DNA from: Romanomermis culicivorax
Taxonomy: Eukaryota; Nematoda; Enoplea; Mermithida; Mermithidae
Assembly (NCBI GenBank): GCA_963922205.1
Contig: CAWUHX010000116.1
Span: 682,001 to 746,000, forward strand
Direction of reading: 5' to 3'
DNA: 64,000 nucleotides
A model generated the notes under the pieces. It was not told the DNA's origin and searched no databases. It saw only the letters and a list, made by a program, of their open reading frames with translations. The position numbers and the translations under genes were made by a program. Of the stretch, positions 53,860 through 64,000 are shown in pieces (positions within the stretch are counted from its first letter, which is position 1; every line of letters begins with the position of its first letter).

Positions 53860-54211
53860 ATTGCATCAACCTAAGATGAATAACGAAAGAATTTGCTCGT
53901 CCGCTAATCTGCGACAAAATGATCGGCAACCGTTTTATGCAAATATGAACGATATATCAACCTTGGAGGATGATCGTTATGCGAATTTCGTTATCAACAA
54001 TAATCGATCTATTCTATCGAAGAATAACTCATTTTTAGATTTATCAATGCCGAAAAACCTAATCGAAAAACCCTGTTTCGCGACTGATCGCTTCAAACAA
54101 CGTTTGGCCGCTTGCCAACTGGGGCTTAGACAATTGGAATTGTTGAGGAATAAACATAAACACATGATTTGGCAAGTAAAGACTCAAGTTATGGCGCCTT
54201 TAATGGAAGGA
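53860..54211 (+). CDS. Exon B of the unrecognised gene (coiled-coil-like helix)
   Basis: 352 bp: the first base completes the split codon, then 117 codons. It reads LHQPKMNNERICSSANLRQN, a polar Asn-rich stretch, then a strong amphipathic helix: DRFKQRLAACQLGLRQLELL, RNKHKHMIWQVKTQVM. The heptad-like spacing of Leu/Ile/Val suggests coiled-coil or helical packing. The donor GGA|GTAAGA at 54212 is phase 0. The longer frame starting 53750 is upstream intron. Confidence 0.7.
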
Positions 54212-54474
54212 GTAAGAATTTTAGACTAGAATTTGGCGGCAGACAGTTGAAAGGGTGTGGTTCTTAGCCAATTTTTATCCAATTTAAGTGAATTGATGCC
54301 AATTGAAAGAAATTTTTTCCGAATGCCATTTTATAATACCCAAAAGGAAAATATGGTTTGTTTAAGTTCTTTTGTTTGTTTGTTACATATCATATCAGGC
54401 GATCTTTTTTCTACATATTCATATCAGACGATTTTTTTATGGACAGGGACATCGATGTACGAAATTTTAAGAGG

Positions 54475-54790
54475 TTAGGTCAGTCAACGAAAAGCTTCCA
54501 TTTTTCTGCCTAAAAAGCACGAAAAACGGTTTGAAGAATGGTAATTCTCGTCTAAAACAATCAAAAAATTGTGTGTTTTGACGCTAAGCGCCGATAAAAT
54601 CGTCATTTCCGATCATTTTTTGTTTAATGGGACCATATCCTACCAAAAAATGACGTTTTTCAAGTTTTTTTTTGCCCAAAAAGCTGGGATTGCCGTGGCA
54701 CGCCATTTTGGCCATATGATTGGAAAATCTTATGGGGAGTTACAATATGGCATCGCCATATAGCCCACGATTTCTGAGTGGGTCATAGTA
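54475..54790. repeat. Dispersed repeat D, copy 2
   Basis: See 34970-35260. It includes CGATCATTTTTTGTTTAATG and AAGTTTTTTTTTGCCC after the shared blocks. The frame 54569-54763 lies within it and is not a gene. Confidence 0.5.
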
Positions 54791-55889
54791 TGACATGCAC
54801 TCCTCCAATTACATTGTTTTCATGTACCTTCGTCTGTTTTATACATTCTGTATTCATAGACATGGGTATCTAGGAACTGAAACTGTTAATTTGAAAAAAC
54901 TTCTGCCGATAATCGACTGCGACTCATAAGCACAAGAGTTAATTTGCTAAAAATCAGTCAAGTTTTCTCAATTTAATTTTGAATCCCACTGAGGTTTGAT
55001 GCTCGATGCGAAATGTAAATTCAGTGTAAATGAGCACAGTTTACTGTAGTAACTGCTGCTCCATGCGTGAAAACTGACAGCAAATAGGATGCTGAAATGG
55101 AATAAATGTCTGGCAGATTGGGCTTTTTTTGCTTTTAGTCGGGCTCATATTTCGAACAAAAGTCAAAGCTTTTTGAATCTTGACAGAAGTTAATATCGCA
55201 ACTTGTAACTTGGAGATAGAATACCGAATACTTTTGCTTTCCAACCTTGATCTACATTAACTCTTCAAATTATTCTGCCATTTTCGAAAAAAGACGTTTC
55301 TCTTCGACATACACCGTTCCAGAACGATGACACTTTCCATTTTGTCATATGATACGCATTGTTGTGCGCATTGTCTCCAAAATTCACATTCCTGTTAATT
55401 TATAAAGTGCGCAGATATATAGAGTCATTCCTGGACCTAATTATGTTGCGAAAAAGAACTTTCCAATCAAAATCAATTTTTCGTTCGCCTTATCACGATA
55501 GCCCCGGGTAAAAAATAAAATTTTAAAACTGTTGGTTGGTATGCTCACAAAATTTCCGGTTTTGTTTCGCAAACTTTGCGAGATTTTTTCTTTCCTCTCT
55601 AATTTTTATTTTCGTATGACCTTCGCTGATGAGACAGATGCGCTGGAAATGTTCCAAAATGTAATCATTATCATCAACATCTTGGAAATTTCTCGAAATA
55701 CATAAACAAAGCGACGGTATTTCGGGTGATTGACCTTAAAAACTTTTAATTCGCGAAAAATTTTATTGCCATATTTGCGTATGAGCCATATTCTAATGCA
55801 AAATGATTAAATGTCGTAAATGAATAAAACATACAAGATCGGACATTAAAAAATGTACAGCGTAGCATTTTTGCAAAGAAAGAATTGTG

Positions 55890-58335
55890 ATTGGGCCCCT
55901 TTACCCTGACCTACGGTGGACCGTCCCTCCATCCTGACCATCCCGTTACCCCGACTAATGTTGAAAGAATGACATAAAAATTCCCGTTGCAGCAAATATC
56001 CCTTTATCCCGAGTATGCGCGTATGCGTTAGTTTTTAAAATGTAAATAAAGTATAGTATTTTTCACGTTTTCCCAGGGTGGTTACTTTCTAATGTGAATC
56101 ACAATCTATAATTTACTTGGCCCCCTGAAATCTGGCTAACCCCCCCCCCTAGAACCTAACAAAAACGGTTATAGATAGGGACATAAGGTTTTTTGCATAA
56201 TATCCGCCATATGGGCAAAATGTGGGTGGCAATGGTCATTGGGAGTCTATAATCAAATGGTGCTCGGTGGGGCGTCAAAAACATGCAAAAAACGGCCCTT
56301 TTAGGGGCCCCGGTTGCCGCGGGTTCCTCAATGGGTATGCATTCCTGGGTCTTGATACTTTTACCCGTCCATCTATCAAGTGTCCGCTCGAAACGCTTTT
56401 TTTATTTTTTGAAAATATTGATTTGGTCAAATTACATGAGCGACCACAAAGATGGAGAAAATCCCCTTCGTTTGGGTTAAAAAAATGATTGTGTGCCCTT
56501 TCCCTGACCATCTCTTTTTCCTGACCATCCCTTTTCTCCGACTAATGCTAAAAATGAATACAAAAAATCTCCTTTCCCCGACCATCCCTTTTTACCGACT
56601 AATGTTATAAATAAAATAAGAAAAAGTTATGCCTTATTACAAAAACTTGCCTGCAAGAAAATGTAAACTGAGCCAGACATTATTTTCCCACCGTACTTTA
56701 CAAAACTTCAAGCCCACAGCAGGTATATAAAGCCAAGAATGTCTGATTAGTTTAGTTTAAGTTCTTTAATTTCTTCTCAAAAATGGAAGATTATAATTCT
56801 GCAACATTTATTCTTACCAAACATCGAAAATCGAATTTATTAAAATGGGAGAGTTGGCTAATCCGAATCAGTTTTTTCTTTTTCAAAATAATAAATCTTG
56901 CGTACCCACTTTTTTTAAATGTCACAATGATAAAAAAGTATGATATGCAAAAAACATGGCCCTAAATCAAAGAAGCAAATCGAAGTTGCTACATGAAAGT
57001 ATGACAAATCACTGACTTTTCAACAACTGAATCTTCGCCATGAATCTGTAATGTCCTGCTGTGCTTAAATGACCTTCACTTGCAGCACTAGAAGCTAGAA
57101 TTATAAGCCGATTTAGGAAAGAATCGGTTTAATTCCACAAAATCTTTTTTTGGAGATATGTAAAAGGTTATCTGTTGAAGCCATCAAAATCTTACATTCT
57201 GATTTACTCTGCAACGACATAACGATTTGCATCTTTTTTCGTGAAACACGCTGTATGTAATTGCTTTCTTAATTAAGAAATTTTAAACAAAAAAATGCGC
57301 CATAAATATCAACGCTCGGGAAATCGGGATTATTACAAAAATTGAGTCATCCGAGAAACTTCACATTGCTCGGGGAATCGGCAATTTAAAGCATTGGTCG
57401 GGGAAAAGGGATAGTCGGGGAATGGAGATACAACCAACAGAGTGTAGTGTTATTTGATTATCCTGCGTTTAAAACAAATGTATTTCCGTGGTCCTTTGGG
57501 GGAAGGAGTTTTGAACTATTGGGAATTCGATGGATCTGGTCATTTTACACAAAAAATTATCCCGGGTTTAAACAAGCGTATTTTCGGGATTTTTTAACGG
57601 GGTTTTCGACCGCAAGGAATTCAATGAATGCCGTCACTTTATACAAAAAAATTATCCAGGGTGCAAACAAGCATATTTTCGTAATTTTTTGATAGAAGGA
57701 GTTTTCGACCGCGGGGAATCCAATGTATGCGGTCATTTTACGCAGAAAAATATCCCGAGTGTAAACAAATGCATTTCTGCAATTTTTGGGGGAGGAGGTT
57801 TCGGCTATGAAGAATTCGATGGATGCAGTCACGTCACACAAAAAATTATCCTGAGTGTAAACAACCGCATTTCTGCGATTATTGGGGGAAAGGATTATCC
57901 GACTATGGAATTCAATAGACGCAGTCACTTTACACAAAAATTGTCCTCGGTGTAAACGAAGGTATTTTTGTGATGTTTTGGGTTGAGAGTTCTTGACTAT
58001 GGGGAATTCAACAGATATGGTCACTTTACATTCTGTTTACAACGTGTTTTTAGAATGCAGTTTACACAAATTTTACTTTTACCAAAAGTGCTAATTTGTA
58101 GTTTTAAGATTGGCAGTAATCATTCATTATAATAAGTTATAGACCAAGGGTTTTTTAATTTTCAAATTTTTTTTAAATGTTAAATCATATCGATTGACTT
58201 ATTTAGATTTTAAAGTAACCACCCTGGGAAAATGTGAAGAATACTAAACTTTATTTACATTTTGAAAACTAGCGCATTCACGCATACTCGGGATAAAGGG
58301 ATAGTTGCTCTAACAGGGATTTTGATGTCAGTTTT
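55890..58335. repeat. Nested foldback element with about 105-bp arms
   Basis: The outer arms 55983-56090 and 58213-58325 are inverted copies about 90% alike, including TATCCCTTTATCCCGAGTATG and TTTTCCCAGGGTGGTTACTTT. Inner arms are arrays of CCCTTTNCCNGACCATC (55893-55980 and 56500-56620), with the inverse TCGGGGAAAAGGGATAGTCG at 57390-57425. The core has a separate tandem array (57440-58045). Reading frames inside (56222-56511, 57447-58024) follow the repeats and are not supported as genes. Confidence 0.8.
57440..58045. repeat. Tandem array, 95-98-bp unit, about six copies
   Basis: The marker phrase GTAAACAANNGCATTTCTGC and relatives occur at about 57468, 57568, 57663, 57761, 57856 and 57952, each followed by GGGG-A-GG and a GAATTCNATGNATGC-like block and then CACAAAAAATTATCC. 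The units have diverged 15-30% by eye. Confidence 0.8.
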
Positions 58336-58822
58336 GCCTTAATAGTTGAAAGTATCACCAACCCAAATCGATTCCATTTATTTCAAAATAATAAATTTGT
58401 TCGACTGTACTCAATTCCTTTTGAAAAAGCAGATGCATCGACAACATAAAAGATATGTTCAATTTGACACACAACTTTGACGGAGTTAACGACTTTATAC
58501 TGTAGAAAAAATATGAATTCCTTAACGCCAAAAAAAGAGGCCAAAATCAAAGAAACAACATCTCACCTTTTCTTTTTGAGTTAGGTGGAACTTTTAGCGA
58601 CATGTTGGTGCATTCATTTGATCAGGTTATTTGAGAAAACTTTTTTTATTGCTAATAGACGAGAAAGTTTTCCCATTGATTACAGTAATAAGCATATTAT
58701 TTTTTCCTAATTTAATTCACTTTCATCGCATTTTTGCATCTGTCATTTCAAAATAAGTAGACCCTAGCTGATGGTTAATAACGGACTAGCTAATTTCATT
58801 ATTTAAATATGGCATTTGCATG

Positions 58823-58897
58823 AGGCCCAATTCAGAAGTGCAGTCGCCGATTGTCGGCGACAAAAATCATAGGATTTTTCACTTTTGAATAGAGCTT
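58823..58897. repeat. Small hairpin element, copy 3
   Basis: AGGCCCAATTCAGAAGTGCA, GTCGCCGATTGTCGGCGAC, AAAAATCATAGGATTTTT, TTTTGAATAGAGCTT. Same architecture as 47996 and 51254. Confidence 0.8.
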
Positions 58898-59046
58898 AAC
58901 TCTTTATTTACGTAAGCAAAAGCTTTTTCAAAATCTATGCATTAATTAGCACAGCTTCTTGCTGTCAAATACTGTCTGTTCTACCTCATCTTACTTCAAA
59001 CTTGCTTTTTGTTCAACACTTTTGATGTACACCGCACAGTCGTGGC

Positions 59047-59872
59047 GCTTATCTCACTTTGGCGCCCGTCTCACTTTGGCGCCCATTATTTAGTAATAAT
59101 TTGTCTTGGATGTCTTAACTTGGCGCCCATCTTACTTTGGCGTCCGTCTCACGTTGACGCTCGTCTTACTTTAGCGTATAGCATGCCCGGTATATAAACA
59201 ATGCTTTCTCATGTATGCAAATTTCAAGCGTGGTTTTACAATTGTATAATGGCTAAAAAAGCTCAGATTATCCTGAAAGCTCAAGCCACCCTGAATAGCC
59301 TAAGTCTATGTCTGAGCCTAAGGCTGTTTAAGCCTAGCCAAGATTTTTACTGCCAAATATGATTTTCTTCAACGACGCGCTGGTCTGTAGTCTATTCATT
59401 TGAAAATGAGCTTCGAAGAGCGAAATCATCTATAGAAATTGATGAACAGGCAATAAACCTGCTTCGTTGACCGAAATTCTTCTGCTCAATTTGTTCGTCT
59501 CGAAACTCGATAAAAAAGTGTCCGTATGCATGCAGGCTGTTCATTATTTGCGTGGACATCTTTCCTCGTGCCGAGGCTCATTTGGAAAAATATGCTATAG
59601 AAAATGCGGAGAATTTCGCTGATTTGTTTGAAATTGGGGCTTATCTACGACATTTCAAGTGCTTATCAGGAAAGTCATAAAGTCGGATATAATTCGGTAT
59701 GACAATAAAATAATGTGGTGGTAATAGCGTCTGACTTGACTAAGTGATCAGAATGAGTGTTGAAATAGTAGAGAACATGAGATGGGGCACAAAGAGTGAG
59801 ATGGGCGCCAAAATAATACTGATGTCGAAGTAAGACGGGCGGCTAAGTGAGACGGATTCGAAAGTGAGACTG
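59047..59872. repeat. Foldback with CTCACTTTGGCGCCCGT oligomer arms
   Basis: The left arm (59047-59170) repeats TCTCACTTTGGCGCCCGTCT, CTTACTTTGGCGTCCGTCTC and CGTTGACGCTCGTCTTAC. The right arm (59775-59872) is the inverse: GTGAGATGGGCGCCAAAATA, GAAGTAAGACGGGCGGC, AAGTGAGACGGATTCG. The loop is about 600 bp of AT-rich DNA. Confidence 0.78.
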
Positions 59873-60717
59873 TACCTGGGGTAAAGAAACAGTCAGGGTA
59901 AAAGTATAGTCGGGAAAGGAAGATACAAACCAAATGGTACAATGTCTGCCTAGCGGCGTCAGCACAGTAGTTTCCAATCGTCTAACGTTGTTTTGAACTT
60001 TGACTGCGTCGTTACTTTGTTTGCATCACCAGTTTTTAAAAACTGTACAGAAGCTATCAATTTCTTCTTCAATACTCGCAACAACTGAACATTTGAAGTT
60101 TCCCATAAAGTCTTTAGTTGAAGGATGAACTGCTCAATGATTTTGTTAACCTTGTGATTTCATGAAATAGTTCGAAAGCCATTTTTTCTTGTTTAACTCA
60201 TTGTACAGCTAACTGAAATTTTATGAACTGATGACTTGAAAGTACAAATCTAAATTTTCATGAACGAATAGGAACTCATAATGTCTTTAGGCCGTACATA
60301 GTGAGGTCGAAGTATACAGTTCAAGTCTATGGAATATGTTATAAGCCAGTTTGATCCCACATGTACCGGTTCCATTAGTTACAGGAGACATCGTACTTTC
60401 GTATCAGTATTCGAAAAGATAGCTAAATGTACTGGTAGCAGTTACACATAGCGGATATACAGTAGGAGCGGACAGGCACTAGTTAGTGGATCTGCCATCC
60501 AATCGTTTAACTCTGCCTCCAAAAAATTCCGGTCATGTGTGTTCATTGATGGAAAAACACATAACGGTGGTTTTTCAGTTTTTAATCTTTTCCTGATATC
60601 GTACTTAACCCTATACATATTGAATGGTTCTACATCCTGAAATTTGTAGTAAATTCATGAACTTCAAAATTTGTAATTCTTAATCAACTTTTCTTGCAAC
60701 GAACTTTCGCTTTTCAG

Positions 60718-61647
60718 GCTACCGAAACGAAAAATTCTGCTCATAAGTGCCATGATTCTTCGTCGATTACGTCATCGACCATCCACCACCAGACTCAACG
60801 TTGCCACAGCCCGGCGCCTAGTTCGGGCGACAGCAGCAACTTCAGTTACAGATCGTCGATGAGTACCGATTCCGGTTGGATGAGTATGGGCGCCACCGAT
60901 CACGCCCGCCATTCCAGCTCCGATTCCAATTCAACGATACAAAAAAATGATAATTCTTTAATCGTGGAAGAAGAAAATCATGATATTAATCATCACACGT
61001 ACGAAAATATAGATTTTTCGGGACACCCCGTTTTATCGTATAAGGCGTACTGTGGCGTCGACTTGATCGACAAACTGAATAAAAGATTATCAAAAAGTTA
61101 CGTTAGCATAGAAAACGGTAATATGGACAGAGAACAAGAAGCCCCACCGCCGCCTAAACCCCCGTTCCGGTACAGAAGACGCGGACTACAACCACCGACG
61201 GATCATCATAGACCCAAATCTTTGTACATTTACCCTAATAATCAAGACGCGCATAATAATTATGCAAATTCGGGATACGCCAAACTTATGGACAATTTAT
61301 ACGAAAATAGTGGAGCTAGTAAAGCTGACAATAATAACAATCGACGATTGTCCATTGCCCAGGCGTCCGACTACCGAGATCACGTGACCCGGACCGAGCA
61401 AACACCCGTTTTTACGTGGGACGAAGTGAAAATGATGCTGGAAAACGACTTTGCATCTAACGCCGCGACTCCGTCGTGCCCGAAACATCGTTGTTGCGCC
61501 CGTCCCCTAATTCCAGCAACCGTTGCCCGATTACAGGCGGCGTGCCGCCCGTTGGTCAGCAGGTCGATGAGCGTTCAAAGCGTCGAGGGGTCTTCGAAAT
61601 ATAAACGGTGTCGTGAGAAGTTGTGGCGAGAATCCGATTGTTTGTGA
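60718..61647 (+). CDS. Exon C (last) of the unrecognised gene, adaptor-like motifs
   Basis: 309 codons plus TGA 61645-61647, starting after the acceptor CTTTTCAG at codon boundary ATETKNSAHK. Features: a Ser/His-rich stretch (SSNFSYRSSMSTDSGWMSMG), a YENI tyrosine motif (HHTYENIDFSGHP; YxN sites bind Grb2-type SH2 domains), a second tyrosine segment (KSYVSIENG), a proline-rich basic motif (APPPPKPPFRYRRR) of SH3/EVH1-ligand type, another YEN (DNLYENSG), and a Cys-containing C-terminal third (SCPKHRCCARPLIPATVARL). No transmembrane segment or enzyme motif. The Met at 60694 lies in the intron. A cytoplasmic scaffold or adaptor is plausible but is inference from short motifs. Confidence 0.8.
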   Translation, partial: ATETKNSAHKCHDSSSITSSTIHHQTQRCHSPAPSSGDSSNFSYRSSMSTDSGWMSMGATDHARHSSSDSNSTIQKNDNSLIVEEENHDINHHTYENIDFSGHPVLSYKAYCGVDLIDKLNKRLSKSYVSIENGNMDREQEAPPPPKPPFRYRRRGLQPPTDHHRPKSLYIYPNNQDAHNNYANSGYAKLMDNLYENSGASKADNNNNRRLSIAQASDYRDHVTRTEQTPVFTWDEVKMMLENDFASNAATPSCPKHRCCARPLIPATVARLQAACRPLVSRSMSVQSVEGSSKYKRCREKLWRESDCL

Positions 61648-63449
61648 AATTCAGTTCTTTTGAGTGAAGATGTTTTCCCCTTCATGTTACGGATGCCAAC
61701 GAGGCTTGAGAAAAATGGCAGAATGAAACTCGATTCTAATCAGATGATCATCATGCGGAGTATAAACGTTGATCGAAAGAAGAGTATTAGAGTTCCTGAA
61801 TTGAAAGTTTCCCCATAATTTCGATGAAAAATGTTTACAATTCATGCATTTTCCCTCTGGCATGAGGCAAATTTTACAGAACACTGTTTCAGTTCAATAC
61901 TTTCTTGGAAGAATCTGGGAATGAGATTTGGAGGGAAACGGGGTTTTCACAATTTTCGTTTCCTGCGGTTTCCTGTGCTCTGGTTATGCGAAACTGGTAT
62001 AAGTCTTTGTTTTTATTGCCCCTTGATTTGATTTTCTCCTTGCGCCCATTGTGTGAAATATGTCGCGAAATTAGTTACATTCGTAGATCCGCTTTTGATG
62101 GCGAAGGTGCTTATTTTTCTATTAAAAACTATTTGCGATGTGCTAAGGAGCACACTGGTTTCGTCTTAATAGGGTCGCGTACGAAATTTCCTTGAAAATA
62201 ATTAAGATGCTAATTTCAAAGTCAGACTTGATCCTAAATTGGTTTTTCTACGACTTGTAAAGTTTTGAATGTTCTGCCGACAAGTGCGAACCAACTCGGT
62301 CTCCGATTATCGGGCCACAGTTATTTTTATCATTCCAGGATAAAAATTTGAGCATTTCATGGAAAAATCGATTTTCATTGCATGATAGTCAGAAACTTGC
62401 GATTTTTGACGTCATCACGTTCTAAAACCGTAGCGGGAATTTATTGCTGACGTCAAATTTATTTTCTGAGTTTTGCAGCGAGTGTCATCTTTGGTTTAAA
62501 AATATGCCTCACGAAATAAAATTTGACGTACAGAAAAAAATAAGCAAAAATAGATTCTGAAAAAAGTAATGATTAGAGATAAGCTAAGTAATCGAAATGA
62601 CGACAAAACATGGGAAGAAATAGGTGCAGACGTTCATTATTCAATAGATGAGGGTTTTTTCAGGTTTGTTAGTTCATTAACCAAGTTTGAGCTGCTTTTT
62701 TACTTAGCCATTCAGATACTCTTAGAATTTCCATTTTTGATAAGTAAAAAGCGTAGCCCCTTTATGGTAAAGCAATGTCATTCAAGAATAGTTGTTCAAA
62801 AGATGGTACCATCTCAAAGTCGAAACTAGACGAATGAGAACAATATCCAGAAATGTGAAGGAGTCGCGTTTTAAGACACACTTTCTGAGAAAATTCAGCT
62901 TCTCATATAGAGAGTTGTGATTAGTAAAACTCTAATTGAAAATCGCATATTTGGGTTAACTTCATGTGCTAGGAACGAAAATGATATTCATTTCGTCTGA
63001 AAATTAAAACTCGCGTAACTACAACTTTTTTCGATTTACACTTTCAGCTTTTGTAAGTTTAGGACGTCAGACATCGTGTTCTGAAAATTTACCCAATATT
63101 AGGCCTACCGCTGAGCCACAACTTACTGCAGGATTCATTAGTGTAAAGTACGTATTAAGAATACAGTGAGGCTCGAAACATCAAATTTTGAGAGCAAAAA
63201 ATGCCATTTTTTCACAAAAAAACCTCCATATCTACCATTAAAGCTCAGAAGCACCAAAAAAAATCCCTACCCAATGGATAATTTCGATGTCTTCTACCTG
63301 CTGATGAAAAATTACGGAAATTCATGCACTGCTAGAGGGTCGCAGGACTTGGAGTATGAGTACTATCTTATGATTGCATTATCTGATAATTGCGACCTCT
63401 ATTGTGGGAGAATCACAGCTTGATAAATTTCAAAAATGAGACATTAGAT
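61648..63449. other. Downstream region of the unrecognised gene
   Basis: Presumed 3' UTR then spacer. No AATAAA noticed close to the stop. A frame at 61905-62195 (ending LRCAKEHTGFVLIGSRTKFP) has coding-like texture but no recognised relative. Frames at 62569-62829 and 63166-63423 look like chance. Confidence 0.5.
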
Positions 63450-63700
63450 CTATAGTATGTTTTTTATAAAATGCTTCCAAGTAGAAAAGTGACACAAATC
63501 GGCACTTTCGTCAAAATCGCTTAGATAGAGCTCTTACTGTAAAATTTTTCACTCGAAAAATAGTTAAAGATTAGTTCAGTAAACTCGCAAATTTCCATTG
63601 CTCTATTGTGTACTGTTTATCAGAAAATCGTAAAAATCTGAAATACTACTTGCTTTCCACATTCATAATTTGGAGGCATTTCAAGAAAAACAGGCTATAG
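63450..63700. mobile_element. CTATAG-family MITE, complete copy
   Basis: CTATAGTATGTTTTTTATAA at the left and TTTGGAGGCATTTCAAGAAA...GGCTATAG at the right form imperfect TIRs of about 35 bp. 251 bp, collinear with 42586-42833. Confidence 0.8.
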
Positions 63701-64000
63701 TTTTTATCGACTAGAAAATAAAACTTTATCGACTAAAATTGTTAGCAGTTTTTTTGTAGATTTAGTTCCCCAAGCAGTATGTGAAGTTGTGTCATTTTTT
63801 GTAGGCATTTAGCAGACATCGTGCAGTTACTGCACAGTTAAATTATCAGTCCTTTTGAGCTTCAGCAATTGGTATAGTTATTTTTATGGAAAATACCCAG
63901 CTTTTCAGACATTTTTGTCCTCACATTTTCAACACTTCAAAAGTTGCTGATAAGTGTAAAATGCAAAAGAGGGGGAAAAATTTATACCACGTTAGCATTG
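63701..64000. other. AT-rich sequence at window end
   Basis: No gene or clear repeat recognised. Confidence 0.5.

Larger units (their letters stand above)
54212..60717 (+). other. 6.5-kb intron between exons B and C, filled with inverted repeats
   Basis: GT at 54212, GCTTTTCAG at 60717. Contains dispersed repeat D copy 2 (54475-54790), a large nested inverted repeat (about 55890-58335), the third small hairpin (58823-58897) and a second foldback (59047-59872). Unannotated small exons cannot be excluded, but exons B and C join in phase 0. Confidence 0.65.

Noticed and set aside
55620-55660. CTGATGAG...GAAA, a possible hammerhead ribozyme core
   Set aside because: The bases after CTGATGA and before GAAA do not pair into a stem II, and no stem III/cleavage triplet partner was found. 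A similar CTGACGAG at 35216 lacks the GAAA segment.
56222-56511. Apparent small gene with GPLKGPF-like product near a GC-rich patch
   Set aside because: Lies inside the nested inverted repeat, opens on both strands, and lacks splice signals or recognisable domains.
57447-58024. Overlapping frames on both strands of 80-155 codons
   Set aside because: Produced by the 95-98-bp tandem units; the translated repeats change frame and are present on both strands.
1-64000. tRNA or rRNA genes
   Set aside because: No B-box-like GGTTCRANNCC with a matching acceptor stem and no rRNA core motifs were recognised by eye; a covariance-model scan would be needed to exclude them fully.

Overview
The window is AT-rich metazoan nuclear DNA with spliced genes, long introns and dense repeats. 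Intron-exon style, a Q/N-rich TENT5 protein and the repeat load suggest a nematode, perhaps of the enoplean/mermithid kind. That assignment is inference, not proven. Several genuine exons are short and interrupted by introns that follow GT-AG with consistent phases.

Layout: (1) 1-2911, the last two exons of a branched-chain 2-oxoacid dehydrogenase E1-beta gene (BCKDHB-like, + strand), with two MITEs in the last intron. (2) 4076-20012, a 15.9-kb Ty3/gypsy-type LTR retroelement on the - strand. Its 1.44-kb LTRs end in TGTCAC/GTGACA, are about 1.5% divergent and are flanked by a 4-bp ATAG duplication. It sits inside an older palindromic (foldback) repeat whose arms lie at about 3300-3520 and 20030-20380. 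(3) 20381-25722, intergenic repeats. (4) 25723-36997, a four-exon TENT5/FAM46 non-canonical poly(A) polymerase gene (- strand, 538 aa). (5) 37.0-52.0 kb, intergenic DNA full of MITEs, hairpins and inverted arrays. (6) 52037-61647, a three-exon gene (+ strand, 581 aa as modelled) of unrecognised family with adaptor-like motifs. (7) 61.6-64.0 kb, downstream DNA ending with a MITE.

The most unusual item is the retroelement. Read on the - strand it runs 5' LTR, primer-binding site, long leader with a regular 65-bp array of TGACGTCA-type (CRE-like) sites, gag with zinc knuckles, a Pro/Ala-rich acidic segment in the -1 frame, a signal-peptide- and TM-bearing viral-type glycoprotein, a first retropepsin-like domain, an Arg/Ser-rich linker, a second retropepsin-like domain, RT, RNase H, integrase, 3' LTR. 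The glycoprotein therefore lies between gag and pol, not 3' of pol, and its membrane-anchored end is in one uninterrupted reading frame with a protease-like domain and RT. Both LTRs also carry two half-sites matching the p53-family consensus. The copy is broken by in-frame stops and a frameshift, so it is not intact.

The second theme is a set of foldback elements of shared design, whose arms are degenerate arrays of 15-20-bp GC-rich oligomers. Each element has a different oligomer. There are also at least four TIR-bearing MITE groups.
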